Below, in pieces: positions 35,496 to 43,821 of a DNA stretch of 64,000 nt. The notes beneath the pieces are model-generated. The model saw nothing but the letters and a program-made list of their open reading frames with translations, did not search any database and was not told the origin of the DNA. The position numbers and the translations under genes are program-made. Position 1 is the stretch's first letter, and every line of letters starts with the position of its first letter. The DNA lies in assembly GCA_964494205.1 (NCBI GenBank), contig CAZBRD010000003.1:124001-188000 (forward strand), written 5' to 3'. The stretch comes from JBBTCX01 sp964494205. GTDB lineage: Bacteria; Planctomycetota; Phycisphaerae; UBA1845.

Positions 35496-36314
35496 TCAGG
35501 GTTCATCGAACTCATCGCCACGGAAGCTGCTGCCGAGGTAGGCACGTCGAGCCAACGGATCGCGAATGATGTCGCGCGGCGTTCCTGCAGCCAGCATCTT
35601 GCCATCGTGGATAATGTAACTGCGATCGGTGACGCGCAGCGTCTCTCGCACATTGTGATCCGTCAGAAGGACCGCGATGCCCAGGTCGCGCTTCAAGTGA
35701 AGAATTTCGCGCTGCAAATCTTCGACGGCCTTCGGATCAACGCCGCTGAAAGGTTCGTCGAGCATGATAAGCTTCGGTTCAGTCACCAGCGCTCGCGCGA
35801 TCTCCAGCTTGCGTCGTTCGCCGCCGGATAGTGTCCTAGCGTATTGTTTTTTCTGCGTGCTCAGACCGAATTGCTGAATGAGATCGGCGGCCTTCTGCTT
35901 TCGCTGTTTTCGGGTCATGCCTCGGATGGTTTCAAGAATGGCCAGCAGGTTCTCTTCGACTGTCAACTTTTGGAATACGCTCGGTTCCTGCGACAAATAG
36001 CCCATGCCAAGCTGCGCGCGGCGATACATCGCCAGTGCGGTGACATCGCGACCGTCGAAGACGACTGTGCCGCCGTCCGGGTCGATCATTCCGACGGTCA
36101 TACGAAACGTCGTTGTTTTTCCAGCACCGTTTCGACCCAACAGCCCCACGATTTCACCCGGCGCGACGTGGAAGTCGAGATGATCGACGACAGTTCGACC
36201 GCCGAAGCGCTTGACCAGTCCGCGCGCGGACAAAAGCGAGGCGTTCGGCTGACCGGCCATCACTCGATCCTGAATCAAAACGACCGGCGCACCGGACGTG
36301 GTGTATTGTGTCAT
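35496..36314 (-). CDS. lptB: LPS export ABC transporter ATPase LptB
   Basis: About 272 residues. The ABC ATPase has Walker A GLLGRNGAGKTTTFRM, Q-loop GYLSQEPSVFQKLT, signature TLSGGERRKLEIARAL, Walker B LIMLDEPFSGVDP and H-loop LLTDHNVRET. The wording LSQEPSVFQKLTVEEN and SGVDPKAVEDLQ is characteristic of LptB, which drives lipopolysaccharide extraction with LptFG. The ATG at 36314 lies 24 bp after the lepB gene end. A second ATG 18 codons in (MAGQPNAS) would give the standard N-terminus and may be the true start. lptFG are not in the window. Confidence 0.88.
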   Translation of the reverse strand: MTQYTTSGAPVVLIQDRVMAGQPNASLLSARGLVKRFGGRTVVDHLDFHVAPGEIVGLLGRNGAGKTTTFRMTVGMIDPDGGTVVFDGRDVTALAMYRRAQLGMGYLSQEPSVFQKLTVEENLLAILETIRGMTRKQRKQKAADLIQQFGLSTQKKQYARTLSGGERRKLEIARALVTEPKLIMLDEPFSGVDPKAVEDLQREILHLKRDLGIAVLLTDHNVRETLRVTDRSYIIHDGKMLAAGTPRDIIRDPLARRAYLGSSFRGDEFDEP

Positions 36315-36337
36315 CAAATTATCTCAATCGGGTGAAC

Positions 36338-38053
36338 TTATCTGATCCAGCGCATCCGCCCGACGTCGGGGATGATACCGAATCGCAGGGAAGGTATCCA
36401 TTCGAGCCGGCGTCCGCTGGGCCAATAGACAAAGAACGCCTGACCAATGAGCTGATCAGCAGGAACCGTGCCGAGCTGATAGTCTTTGCCGCGCTGCACG
36501 AAGCGTTCGTCGACGATATCCCACAATCGCGAGTCGTAACTCGCGGTCGTGTTGTCTCCGAGCATGAAATACTCATCTTCGCGGAGGAGTATTGGATTCG
36601 CTTCGCTGCCCCAGCCGCTGCGGGGCATGAACGTGCCGCCTTGGTTTGTGAAGTAGTGCACGTCACGCTCGATCACCAGATGCGTCAGATCAAAAGTGCC
36701 GCCGGACGCATGAATCTGCGGAGAATTCGTCGCCGGTCCGCCGTATTGCAGAATGTTCTTGATGTTAGGGCCGTAGTAGTTCGGCGACTTCGAATCCCGC
36801 GAAGTCGCGAGCACTTCCTCTCCACGTACGTGCAGTGAGAGACGGTAATCCAGGTTTTCGAAGCTGATTTCGATGGGCTTGCCCACCGCGAGCGGCGCTG
36901 TCTTGCCTGTAACACTAAACGGAGATGGAGCCAGCGGAGATTGCTCTTCGACGATGCTCACGTCTCCCTTGACGTTGACAGTGCCCCAAAACACGCGCCC
37001 TTGCTTCGCCAATCGAACCTTGATCGTTCCATCTTGCGTTCCGGGCGTCAGCACGAAGCGGACACGGTGATCCGAGACAGATTTAAAGTCGTCATTTGAG
37101 ATGCGGTCGTGTGATAAGTTGATGTTGTATGAACACATGGCCTTGAAGGTCTCGCCCTGGAGGACAATGTTGTCCTCGGCTTGTTTTCGATCTTCGAAGT
37201 GTGCGCTGCGCTCGCCGATCTTCCAGCCGGACAAATCGCCATAGGGTACTTGCCAACCGGGCTGAAATGACTCCCTGCTCTTGGGGGGGAAATCATGGTC
37301 GTACACGGGAAACCAGAGCGATTTCTGGGCAACTTCAGGTTTGTCCTTGATCGAAAGATGGTTGTAGATGTCCTCGAGCGCGTTCTGTGAGGGCGTCTTC
37401 ACCGGGCGGGCCATGACCCATTCTCTGCTTTTTTTTCTTCGATCGAGAAGTTTGTGCTTGTTCTCGGCAATGGTCGTCAATTCATCCATCGTCTCTTTGG
37501 AGAGCTGAGAAGTGGGCGCCGTGTATACATCGCCATCAATAATGGCCAGAACTTCATTGGGCAGTCCGACAAGCCGCTTGATGAAATTCGTCTCGCCGTC
37601 TTTGGGATCCTTGAACACCGTCACGTCCCAGCGTTTCGGACCCAGCGAAGCAAACTGCGTGTCCAACGGCCACTTGAGGACCAAAATGCGGTCCCCGGAT
37701 TCAGGATTCGCGGCCACGTCGTTCACTTTGAGATCGCGGTTACGATGCTTGCAATTGGGACACGTCGCGGTTGAGTTCTGTTTCACCTGCGAGCCCTGGT
37801 TGGCACGCCGCGGGTCGGAAAGATCGAACAAGCCATAGGCAAACTCAGTGCCGCAATCCTCGCAGAGGATCGTGCCGTGTGCACCGTACAACGTGGGAGC
37901 CATGGAGCCGGTGGGGATGATAAATGCTTCGACGACGAACGCGCGAAAGACAAACGCGAGGATCAGCGCGACGATGATCGAATCCATCGTCTCGCGAATG
38001 CCGTCGGAATGATGAACGTTGGACGAAGTTGCTGATGTCGCGGTAGCTGCCAT
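36338..38053 (-). CDS. lepB: Signal peptidase I with large insertion and zinc ribbon
   Basis: A 571-residue leader peptidase, about twice normal size. One membrane helix (about 24-45) precedes the catalytic serine in FIIPTGSMAPT (Ser50). A zinc ribbon, absent from typical LepB, follows: CEDCGTEF (C64, C67) and CPNCKHRNR (C98, C101). The lysine box is NFIKRLVGLPNE (Lys159). An insert of about 300 residues containing a beta-sandwich-like region (IEISFENLDYRLSLHVRGEE) precedes the final box MLGDNTTASYDSR near 510. It cleaves Sec signal peptides at the outer face of the membrane. Large inserts occur in planctomycete LepB. It is followed 24 bp later by lptB. Confidence 0.92.
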   Translation of the reverse strand: MAATATSATSSNVHHSDGIRETMDSIIVALILAFVFRAFVVEAFIIPTGSMAPTLYGAHGTILCEDCGTEFAYGLFDLSDPRRANQGSQVKQNSTATCPNCKHRNRDLKVNDVAANPESGDRILVLKWPLDTQFASLGPKRWDVTVFKDPKDGETNFIKRLVGLPNEVLAIIDGDVYTAPTSQLSKETMDELTTIAENKHKLLDRRKKSREWVMARPVKTPSQNALEDIYNHLSIKDKPEVAQKSLWFPVYDHDFPPKSRESFQPGWQVPYGDLSGWKIGERSAHFEDRKQAEDNIVLQGETFKAMCSYNINLSHDRISNDDFKSVSDHRVRFVLTPGTQDGTIKVRLAKQGRVFWGTVNVKGDVSIVEEQSPLAPSPFSVTGKTAPLAVGKPIEISFENLDYRLSLHVRGEEVLATSRDSKSPNYYGPNIKNILQYGGPATNSPQIHASGGTFDLTHLVIERDVHYFTNQGGTFMPRSGWGSEANPILLREDEYFMLGDNTTASYDSRLWDIVDERFVQRGKDYQLGTVPADQLIGQAFFVYWPSGRRLEWIPSLRFGIIPDVGRMRWIR

Positions 38054-38152
38054 AAGTCGGTTGGTACCTCTCGTGTGCGTGCCAGCCTCTATCGATAGTT
38101 CGATCGATTCTCGGCGACTAATCTAGTTTCGGCAACCGCCGCCCGCGAACCT

Positions 38153-38770
38153 TTACGAGTTGGTACGAACTTTGACAGAAATGTCCGGTAACGTCGCGGA
38201 AATGGCTGTACCGCATTCAGGACATCTTGGTTCGGTGAGACCTGTGAGGTTGTAGCCACAGTGCACGCAGAGGCCGCGTTTGGCACGGTGATTCTTTCGC
38301 ATGGGGCCGCGAATGAAAGCGGCTGTGGGGTAGGCGAGTAGTGCAATGACCAGCATGGTCACCGGCGCGCGGATGAATGTGTTCCACACCAGTTTCGTAT
38401 TCGCGTTGAGAGACGGCACGGCCCGTCGCCACGTTCCGCCGAATGGCGTGACGGCTGATCTAGCGCCGAGGTTGATTAGATGTGGAACGGTTTTCAGCTC
38501 CGGCCATTTTCCAACCCACGGATCGACCTGGTAATCGGTAACCACAATTTCGATACGCGGGCCGCGATTGCGGCGGACGTCGAGAATGCGCTCGTCACGC
38601 GACGTGAGCAGGAACAGCCGCGCGCGACCATCAAACACCGCACCAGCCAGCCACACTCTGGGCGTCAACCGAATAGCTTGGACGAGCGGCCGAGAAAAGC
38701 TGATCCAACCGGCGATAGAAATGCCGAGGGCGGTGAGAACCATGAGCGTGATGATGAGCTTGCGAAACAT
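38153..38770 (-). CDS. Membrane protein with C-terminal CxxC zinc ribbon
   Basis: A 205-residue protein with an N-terminal membrane helix (about 5-25) and a second near 135-155 (APVTMLVIALLAYPTAAFI). The C-terminus carries RGLCVHCGYNLTGLTEPRCPECG, a two-CxxC ribbon common in planctomycete membrane proteins. The region between the helices is probably periplasmic. Function unknown. It lies 99 bp upstream of lepB in the same direction and could share its transcript. Confidence 0.7.
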   Translation of the reverse strand: MFRKLIITLMVLTALGISIAGWISFSRPLVQAIRLTPRVWLAGAVFDGRARLFLLTSRDERILDVRRNRGPRIEIVVTDYQVDPWVGKWPELKTVPHLINLGARSAVTPFGGTWRRAVPSLNANTKLVWNTFIRAPVTMLVIALLAYPTAAFIRGPMRKNHRAKRGLCVHCGYNLTGLTEPRCPECGTAISATLPDISVKVRTNS

Positions 38771-38862
38771 CGGTCAGTTCTCGAATCGCGGGACTTTCGT
38801 TCACCTTGCCGCACCGGTCATTATACTGGTTCGACGCCGATCGTTGGGAGTTGGTTTCCAAG

Positions 38863-38896
38863 AAAAATGCCACGATCGAGTGATCGTGGCATTTTT
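38863..38896. terminator. Bidirectional terminator with perfect 15-bp stem
   Basis: AAAAATGCCACGATC (38863-38877) and GATCGTGGCATTTTT (38882-38896) pair perfectly around GAGT. It lies 42 bp downstream of the leftward two-domain FKBP gene and upstream of the 205-residue membrane protein, insulating the two. Confidence 0.88.
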
Positions 38897-38938
38897 GCAG
38901 CAGTTTGTTGCTAACGCGTTTGGCGCTGTCAAATCAAC

Positions 38939-39841
38939 TCACTCTGCTTTGACTAATTCGACTTCGAAAACCAAATCGGCGTTGGGACCGATGAGGGGCG
39001 GGAAACCGCGCTCGCCGTAAGCAAGTGCCGCCGGAACCTCGATGCGGCGCTTTCCGCCGACTTTCATCGTTCCGACGCTTTCTGCCCAGCCTTTGATGAA
39101 CCGATTCAAGGGAAGAGTGTAGGGCTCACCCTTGGTCACCGAGCTGTCAAACATGGTTCCGTCGCTCTTCAGCCAGCCGGTGTAATGAACAGTGACCTTC
39201 GCGCCGGGTCCGGATGGCGTAGCTCCGTCGCCGACTTTGATATCATAGTACACCACTCCCGACTCCAGTTTTACCTCCTTGAGGCCCTCGATCGAGGTTT
39301 GCTTGGGTGGTGGCGGCGGCTCTTTGAAATCGAGCAGTTCGATTTCGAAAATGAGCGTCGAATTCGGCGGGATCCTCGGCGGCCTACCTGCTTCGCCATA
39401 GGCGAGTAGGGGCGGTATCTCTAACCGGCGCTTGCCGCCTTTTTTCATCGAGCTGACGCCTTCGGCCCAGCCTTTGATGAAGTCTTTTATGGGTCGAGTT
39501 TGTGGCTGGTTAGCAGGCTGAAGCGTGGAAGTGAAAAGGCTTCCATCTGTGAACCAACCCGTGTAGTGAATCGTGACAATGGTGGTGGGGCCAGTCGGAG
39601 TGCTGCCTTCCCCGACTTTGATGTCCCAATACTTCAGGCCGGACTCGGTGACCACTTCTTTCAGGCCGTCGATGGGCGATTGCTTTATCTCGGGTTCCGG
39701 TTTCTTGGGTTCTTCCACTTTGGCCGGTGTGGCGGGTTTGGGTTCTTCTTTCTTGGTTTCCTCTGCGCGGGCGATGAACGCGGTTGTCATCGCGAACGCG
39801 AACGCAGCGAGGCACCATGGCTTAATTAAGGGCATCCTCAT
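38939..39841 (-). CDS. Exported peptidyl-prolyl isomerase with two FKBP domains
   Basis: A 300-residue protein. I use the ATG at 39841 because the paralogue upstream starts at the homologous place. A signal peptide (KPWCLAAFAFAMTTAFIARA) and a Lys/Pro/Glu-rich linker precede two FKBP domains (about 65-180 and 190-300). Each has the core layout VTIHYTGWF, FIKGWAEGVSSMKKGGKRRL, IPP and LIFEIELLDF. They are joined by a proline hinge (KEPPPPPKQ). FKBPs catalyse Xaa-Pro isomerisation and assist folding, here outside the cytoplasm. It is a close paralogue of the three-domain gene at 40110 and shares its upstream sequence. Confidence 0.9.
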   Translation of the reverse strand: MRMPLIKPWCLAAFAFAMTTAFIARAEETKKEEPKPATPAKVEEPKKPEPEIKQSPIDGLKEVVTESGLKYWDIKVGEGSTPTGPTTIVTIHYTGWFTDGSLFTSTLQPANQPQTRPIKDFIKGWAEGVSSMKKGGKRRLEIPPLLAYGEAGRPPRIPPNSTLIFEIELLDFKEPPPPPKQTSIEGLKEVKLESGVVYYDIKVGDGATPSGPGAKVTVHYTGWLKSDGTMFDSSVTKGEPYTLPLNRFIKGWAESVGTMKVGGKRRIEVPAALAYGERGFPPLIGPNADLVFEVELVKAE

Positions 39842-39876
39842 TTGAAGCATCTCGTTTTGTTGAACAGCGACACGGG

Positions 39877-39940
39877 CCGCGCACGGTGCGGGCACTCGAA
39901 TGACGATATTCTTGCCGATGTTCGCTGTCGGGGCAAATTG
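39877..39940 (-). repeat. Upstream repeat shared by the two FKBP genes (copy 1)
   Basis: 64 bp beginning CCGCGCACGGTGCGGGCACT is repeated upstream of the second FKBP gene at 41532-41595 with a few differences. This shows that the duplication included the promoter/leader. Both copies lie 36-37 bp before the corresponding start codon. Confidence 0.75.
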
Positions 39941-40109
39941 ACCAATCCTTGTCTGGAAACAGAAGTCAATTCAGGCCCGTCGAACAGACCGGTCTGGGGG
40001 AATAGGTTACACAAAGCGCCGCGGAATCAACCGACGAAATGTGCCAGGGCTAAACCCCATGGTGACACGGTATGGCACGCGAGTCAGGAGTATAGGCCAT
40101 CAGAAATGA

Positions 40110-41495
40110 TCATTGATTGGCCACGTCGAGCAACTCTATCTCAAAGATAAGTGTTGAATTTGGAGGAATCGTCGGTGTGCCTTTCTCCCCGTAACCCAAT
40201 GCAGGAGGAATTTCTAAACGGCGCTTGCCTCCCACTCTCATCGAGCTAATCCCCTCTGTCCATCCATCCATCACGTTATTGAGTGTAATTTTGGCTGGCG
40301 CACCTCGTGTGACCGAGCTGTCGAACATCGTCTCGTTCTCTTTCAGCCAACCGGTGTAATGTATCGTTACTTTTGACGTTGGTGTTGTGGGCTCCGCTCC
40401 CTCGCCGATTTTGATATCCCAATATTTCAACCCGGATCCTGAGCTTATTTCCTTGAGTCCGTCGATCGGTAGCGGCTTTGGCGGCGGCGGCGGATTCACA
40501 AAGCTGATGAGTTCGATTTCGAAAATCAGCGTCGCGTTGGGCGGAATCTTGGGTAGCTTTCCAGTTTCGCCGTAAGCGAGTTGTGGCGGGATTTCGAGCC
40601 TCCGCTTTCCGCCTTTTTTCATGGTAAGTATGCCTTCGGTCCAGCCCTTGATGACATCTTTGTCCAACCTGTACGTCGGAGCCGGTTGGCCGCGTAGAAC
40701 CGTGGAAATGAAAGGCGTTCCATCGGCGAGCCATCCTGTGTAATGGACTGTGGCCGCTGACGACGGGCCTGCGGGAGAGGGTCCCGTACCGACTTTGATA
40801 TCCCAGTATTTTAGGCCCGACTCAGTTATTACTTCTTTGAGGCCGTCGATTGGAGTTTGTTTGACTTCGTCCGTTGCTTTTTGGGGATTTCCGGTTTTGC
40901 TGGGTTCACCGGGTTTGTTGTCTTCAAAATCGATCAACTCAATTTCGAAGATAAGTGTGGCGTCAGGTGGAATCTTCGGTGGCTTGCCGGCGTTCCCATA
41001 GCCCAGTTGGGGAGAAACCTCGAGCTTTCGCTTGCCGCCCTTTTTCATCGAGCCGACACCTTCCTGCCAGCCCTTGATAAGATCACCGAGTCGATAGGTC
41101 GCCGGCTGCCCACTCTGCACGGAACTGTAGAAAACTGTTCCGTCGGTCAACCAACCCGTGTAGTGAATTGTGACGTTTGTGCTCGGGCCGGTGGGCGACA
41201 AACCCTCGCCCACCTTGATGTCCCAGTATTTCAAACCAGATTCCGTGGTGACTTCCTTAAGACCGTCGATAGACGTTGGTTTTGGAATAACCGGTGCTTC
41301 TTTTTTGGGCTCCTCGGTTTTCGCTGGTGCCGGCGCTTTCGGTTTGGTTTCGTCGGCTGATGCGGCTGGCTTCGGTTCCACTGTTTTTGTTGCGGGTGCT
41401 TGGGGCTCTTCCTTCCGTGACTCCTCGGCGCATGCGACCAACATGGTCGACATTGCGATAGTGAACTTGGCCAAGCACCTCAAACGCGTCCTCAT
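40110..41495 (-). CDS. Exported peptidyl-prolyl isomerase with three FKBP domains
   Basis: A 461-residue protein starting MRTRLRCLAKFTIAMSTMLV. The frame is open to 41621, but the signal peptide starts here. A lipoprotein-like VACAEE ends the signal, so it may be lipidated. An Ala/Pro/Lys-rich linker leads to three FKBP domains (about 90-205, 225-345 and 350-461). Each starts with IDGLKE(V/I)..SGLKYWDIK(V/I)G and includes IHYTGWL or VHYTGWL and GGKR(R/K)LE. Domains 1 and 2 are joined by a Pro/Lys-rich linker and 2-3 by PPPPPKPL. Domain number differs from the adjacent paralogue, indicating domain duplication. Role: folding of exported proteins. Confidence 0.9.
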   Translation of the reverse strand: MRTRLRCLAKFTIAMSTMLVACAEESRKEEPQAPATKTVEPKPAASADETKPKAPAPAKTEEPKKEAPVIPKPTSIDGLKEVTTESGLKYWDIKVGEGLSPTGPSTNVTIHYTGWLTDGTVFYSSVQSGQPATYRLGDLIKGWQEGVGSMKKGGKRKLEVSPQLGYGNAGKPPKIPPDATLIFEIELIDFEDNKPGEPSKTGNPQKATDEVKQTPIDGLKEVITESGLKYWDIKVGTGPSPAGPSSAATVHYTGWLADGTPFISTVLRGQPAPTYRLDKDVIKGWTEGILTMKKGGKRRLEIPPQLAYGETGKLPKIPPNATLIFEIELISFVNPPPPPKPLPIDGLKEISSGSGLKYWDIKIGEGAEPTTPTSKVTIHYTGWLKENETMFDSSVTRGAPAKITLNNVMDGWTEGISSMRVGGKRRLEIPPALGYGEKGTPTIPPNSTLIFEIELLDVANQ

Positions 41496-41531
41496 CTCAG
41501 GATTCTCGTTCTTGCGAATAACTCCATGGAG

Positions 41532-41595
41532 CCGCGCACGTTGCGGGCACTCGAATTGCAGTATTCTGGCCGATGTTCGCGGTTGGGGCAAATCG
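41532..41595 (-). repeat. Upstream repeat shared by the two FKBP genes (copy 2)
   Basis: Second copy of the 64-bp leader repeat, 37 bp upstream of the start of the three-domain FKBP gene. See 39877-39940. Confidence 0.75.
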
Positions 41596-41725
41596 GCTGG
41601 CAATCTGGGCCGGTGCATCAAGCGAGATGGAATTGAATTGAAGTGGCGATTGTAAATGGCTAATGGCTAGAAGAAGAAAAAATATGCTAAGTAGTGACAC
41701 GGCGTGGCACAAACAACAATTGCAA

Positions 41726-41809
41726 ATTACGAATTACGAATTACGAATTACGAATTACGAATTACGAATTACGAATTACGAACTACGAGTTACGAGTTAC
41801 GAATATCGA
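41726..41809. repeat. Tandem heptamer array (ATTACGA)n
   Basis: About ten direct copies of a 7-bp unit, exact in the middle and degenerating to ACTACGA, GTTACGA and ATATCGA at the right end. It lies in a gene-free stretch. There are no spacers, so it is not CRISPR. Such heptamer arrays can flank S23/IVS-type genes, but no such gene is present here. Confidence 0.9.
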
Positions 41810-42420
41810 ATGGCGGAAAACCGTTGACGTTCCGCGTCGGCTCGAAAGTAGAGAACTTTGCCGGTGATCGCGGGCGCAGGGGGGTTACAGCAGGCAGGGG
41901 TGAAGTTCTTCATTTGGGAAATGCGGCTGCGATTCGGGCAGCCGCACTGTTTATTTCACTAGCGGCAGCTTGGTTGGGTCGTTTCGCCGGGCTTATCTTT
42001 TTGGGGGAGTTGATGAAAACGCGCTCTTGCTCCGTTTCCTTGCGTTTCCACATGTATGCACAACTCCGTTGGAGTTGATGGTTGGGGTGTGACGGTAACC
42101 CAAGGTAGCCGCTGGCGCATCAACCTTGGGCTGTGGGACGAAACGCCGTTGGCGCTGCAAGATGTGCGAGTCTCGGCGAATCCTTGTGCAAGTTAATCGT
42201 GATGCTTACGCGATGAATGTGGTTGTTTTCCTCCGCCCCGTAAGGGCGGGCGTTGGTTAATCGAATGTTATCCACGGGTTGCGCTGCGCTTCACCCGTTG
42301 CTAGCAACCTGTGCTCCTTCGGAGCTAAGTTCGTGCCAATTGTGCAGGATAGCAGGTGGGTGGAAACCACCCACCCTACAACCTGTGTGCCATATAGTGG
42401 CACACATCGAACAAACGCGA
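41810..42420. other. Gene-free stretch with several hairpins
   Basis: About 610 bp without a credible gene. Visible are GCGGCTGC-GATTCGG-GCAGCCGC (41923-41945), CCCAAGGT/ACCTTGGG near 42100-42130, GGTGGGTGG-AAA-CCACCCACC followed by CTACAA (42355-42380), and GTGTGCCA-TATAG-TGGCACAC (42385-42405). The last two belong to the hairpin families at 43639-43821. The 42355 hairpin may also end the leftward gene that stops at 42421. Confidence 0.6.
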
Positions 42421-43638
42421 CTATGTCGTTTGATTTGTCGTCAACAGTACATTTCGTAATTTCAATTCGCGGGTCATGTGATCGAAATAATTGGGTTCCG
42501 TTGCAAGAAGTTCCGGTGGTAATACGCCGGGTTTGGTGATTTTCTTTTCTGTGAGCAGGCGGGCGGTGATGGTGGCGGGGAAGGCGGTGGTGCGGGCCAT
42601 GGAGGAGGTATGCGTGGCCAAGTCGTATTGGTCGTAGAGGTCGTAGGTGATTTGAGTCAGGGGGAGACCCTCACCCTGCCCTCTTCCTAGCGAGGGAGAG
42701 GGAGGAGCGGTCCGCATGGCGGACCCTACTGCTGATGGATTGGTGCCGGGGTGTGGCACGCCTTCGACGATAACGCGGAGGACGGTGAACTCTTCTTCGT
42801 CGGTTTCGTAGGTCCATTTCGGGAAGAGAAGTCGCGAGGTTACGTCGAGCGGGCGGACGCGGACGCCCTTCACTTCGATTTCGTTTTTGTCGAACAGGCC
42901 GGTGTCACGCATGCCGCGCATTAGATCGATGTGGCCCGGATACCGCAGCGTTTTTTCCTTCATGTTCGGAATGTCGAGCGTGCGGATGAGCGAACGGAGG
43001 CCGTCGGTGTTGAAGGCTTCGAGTGAGCCGATGTTGGGGAACTCAATGAGTTCGGGCTCGGAGAGTGCTGGGCGCGTGACGAGCTGGCGGTTTTCGACGA
43101 GGCGGGCGGGGCGCGTGTATTCCTCGATCACATCTGACGGGGCGAAGGGAGCTTTGTATTGGTAGGGCCAATGACGTGCCTTCGGGAGGCCGCCGACGTA
43201 GATGACCGCGGAGTGAACTTCGGCGAGTAGAATGCATGCGTGGCCGACGGCGAGGTTGCTGAGCCCGGGGGAGACGCCGCAATCGACGACGGCGGAGACG
43301 CCTTTCGATTTGGCGAGGTCGTCGAGGTCGAGGGCTTCTTCGGGCATGAACGAGATGTCGCTGTAGGGTTTGCCGGCTTCGATGACGGTGCGGAGGGTTT
43401 GGAAGCCGAGGACGCTGGGCATCGCGCCGAGGACGACGTCGGCGTCGGCGATGGCTTCGCGGATTTTCGCGGCGTTGCTGAGGTCGATTTGTTTGGTGGT
43501 GATGTTGGGCGTGCCGGCGAGGCGATCGAGGTTTTCCTTTTTGAGATCGCAGGCGGTGACGCGATAGTCCTTGGCCATATCGCGAGCCATGGTGGCGCCG
43601 ACGAGACCGCAACCGAGAACAACAGCATGTTTGGGCAT
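42421..43638 (-). CDS. Saccharopine dehydrogenase-like NAD(P)-binding protein carrying in-frame repeat insertion
   Basis: A 405-residue protein. The N-terminal Rossmann fold begins HAVVLGCGLVGATMARDMA, with DVVLGAMPS and VDCGVSPGLSNLAVGHA typical of the saccharopine dehydrogenase family. Family members work in lysine metabolism or related reductions; the substrate is uncertain. The C-terminal domain contains RYPGHIDLMRGMRDTGLF. At about residues 303-330 the chain HPGTNPSAVGSAMRTAPP and on to PLTQ is encoded by two palindromic repeats (42667-42729) that interrupt a beta strand region (VIVEGVPH...ITYDLYDQ). Without them the protein would be about 27 residues shorter and the two halves would join normally. 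The frame stays open. Confidence 0.85.
   Translation of the reverse strand: MPKHAVVLGCGLVGATMARDMAKDYRVTACDLKKENLDRLAGTPNITTKQIDLSNAAKIREAIADADVVLGAMPSVLGFQTLRTVIEAGKPYSDISFMPEEALDLDDLAKSKGVSAVVDCGVSPGLSNLAVGHACILLAEVHSAVIYVGGLPKARHWPYQYKAPFAPSDVIEEYTRPARLVENRQLVTRPALSEPELIEFPNIGSLEAFNTDGLRSLIRTLDIPNMKEKTLRYPGHIDLMRGMRDTGLFDKNEIEVKGVRVRPLDVTSRLLFPKWTYETDEEEFTVLRVIVEGVPHPGTNPSAVGSAMRTAPPSPSLGRGQGEGLPLTQITYDLYDQYDLATHTSSMARTTAFPATITARLLTEKKITKPGVLPPELLATEPNYFDHMTRELKLRNVLLTTNQTT
42667..42729. repeat. Two palindromic repeats inside the saccharopine-dehydrogenase-like gene
   Basis: The first (42667-42705) reads ACCCTCACCCTGCCCTCTTC and continues to GGGAGAGGGAGG. It is the same repeat as 60683-60720 in reverse. 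The second (42709-42729) is GGTCCGC-ATG-GCGGACC followed by CTAC, almost identical to 43719-43739. They lie in tandem within the coding frame. Confidence 0.8.
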
Positions 43639-43821
43639 GAGTCAATTCCGTTCGTATTGTGACAAGTCTTGGCACTGCTCATAGAGCAGTGGCACACGGC
43701 GGTACAAGTAATGCTAATGGTCCGCACGGCGGACCCTACGTTGCTAGTGTTTCCGATGCGGCGGGTGGAACCCGCCCTACGACTGACACTGCTCACAGAG
43801 CAGTGGCACACCATCATTCTT
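43639..43821. repeat. Intergenic cluster of four hairpin repeats from two families
   Basis: In order: CACTGCTC-ATA-GAGCAGTG then GCACAC (43673-43697); GGTCCGC-ACG-GCGGACC then CTACG (43719-43740); GGCGGGT-GGA-ACCCGCC then CTACGA (43760-43782); and CACTGCTC-ACA-GAGCAGTG then GCACAC (43787-43811). All have 7-8 bp perfect stems, 3-nt loops and fixed 3' tails. No gene lies here. The promoter of the leftward gene at 43638 must sit among or beside them. Confidence 0.8.

Noticed and set aside
41726..41809. Possible CRISPR array
   Set aside because: The unit is only 7 bp and there are no unique spacers; it is a simple tandem repeat.
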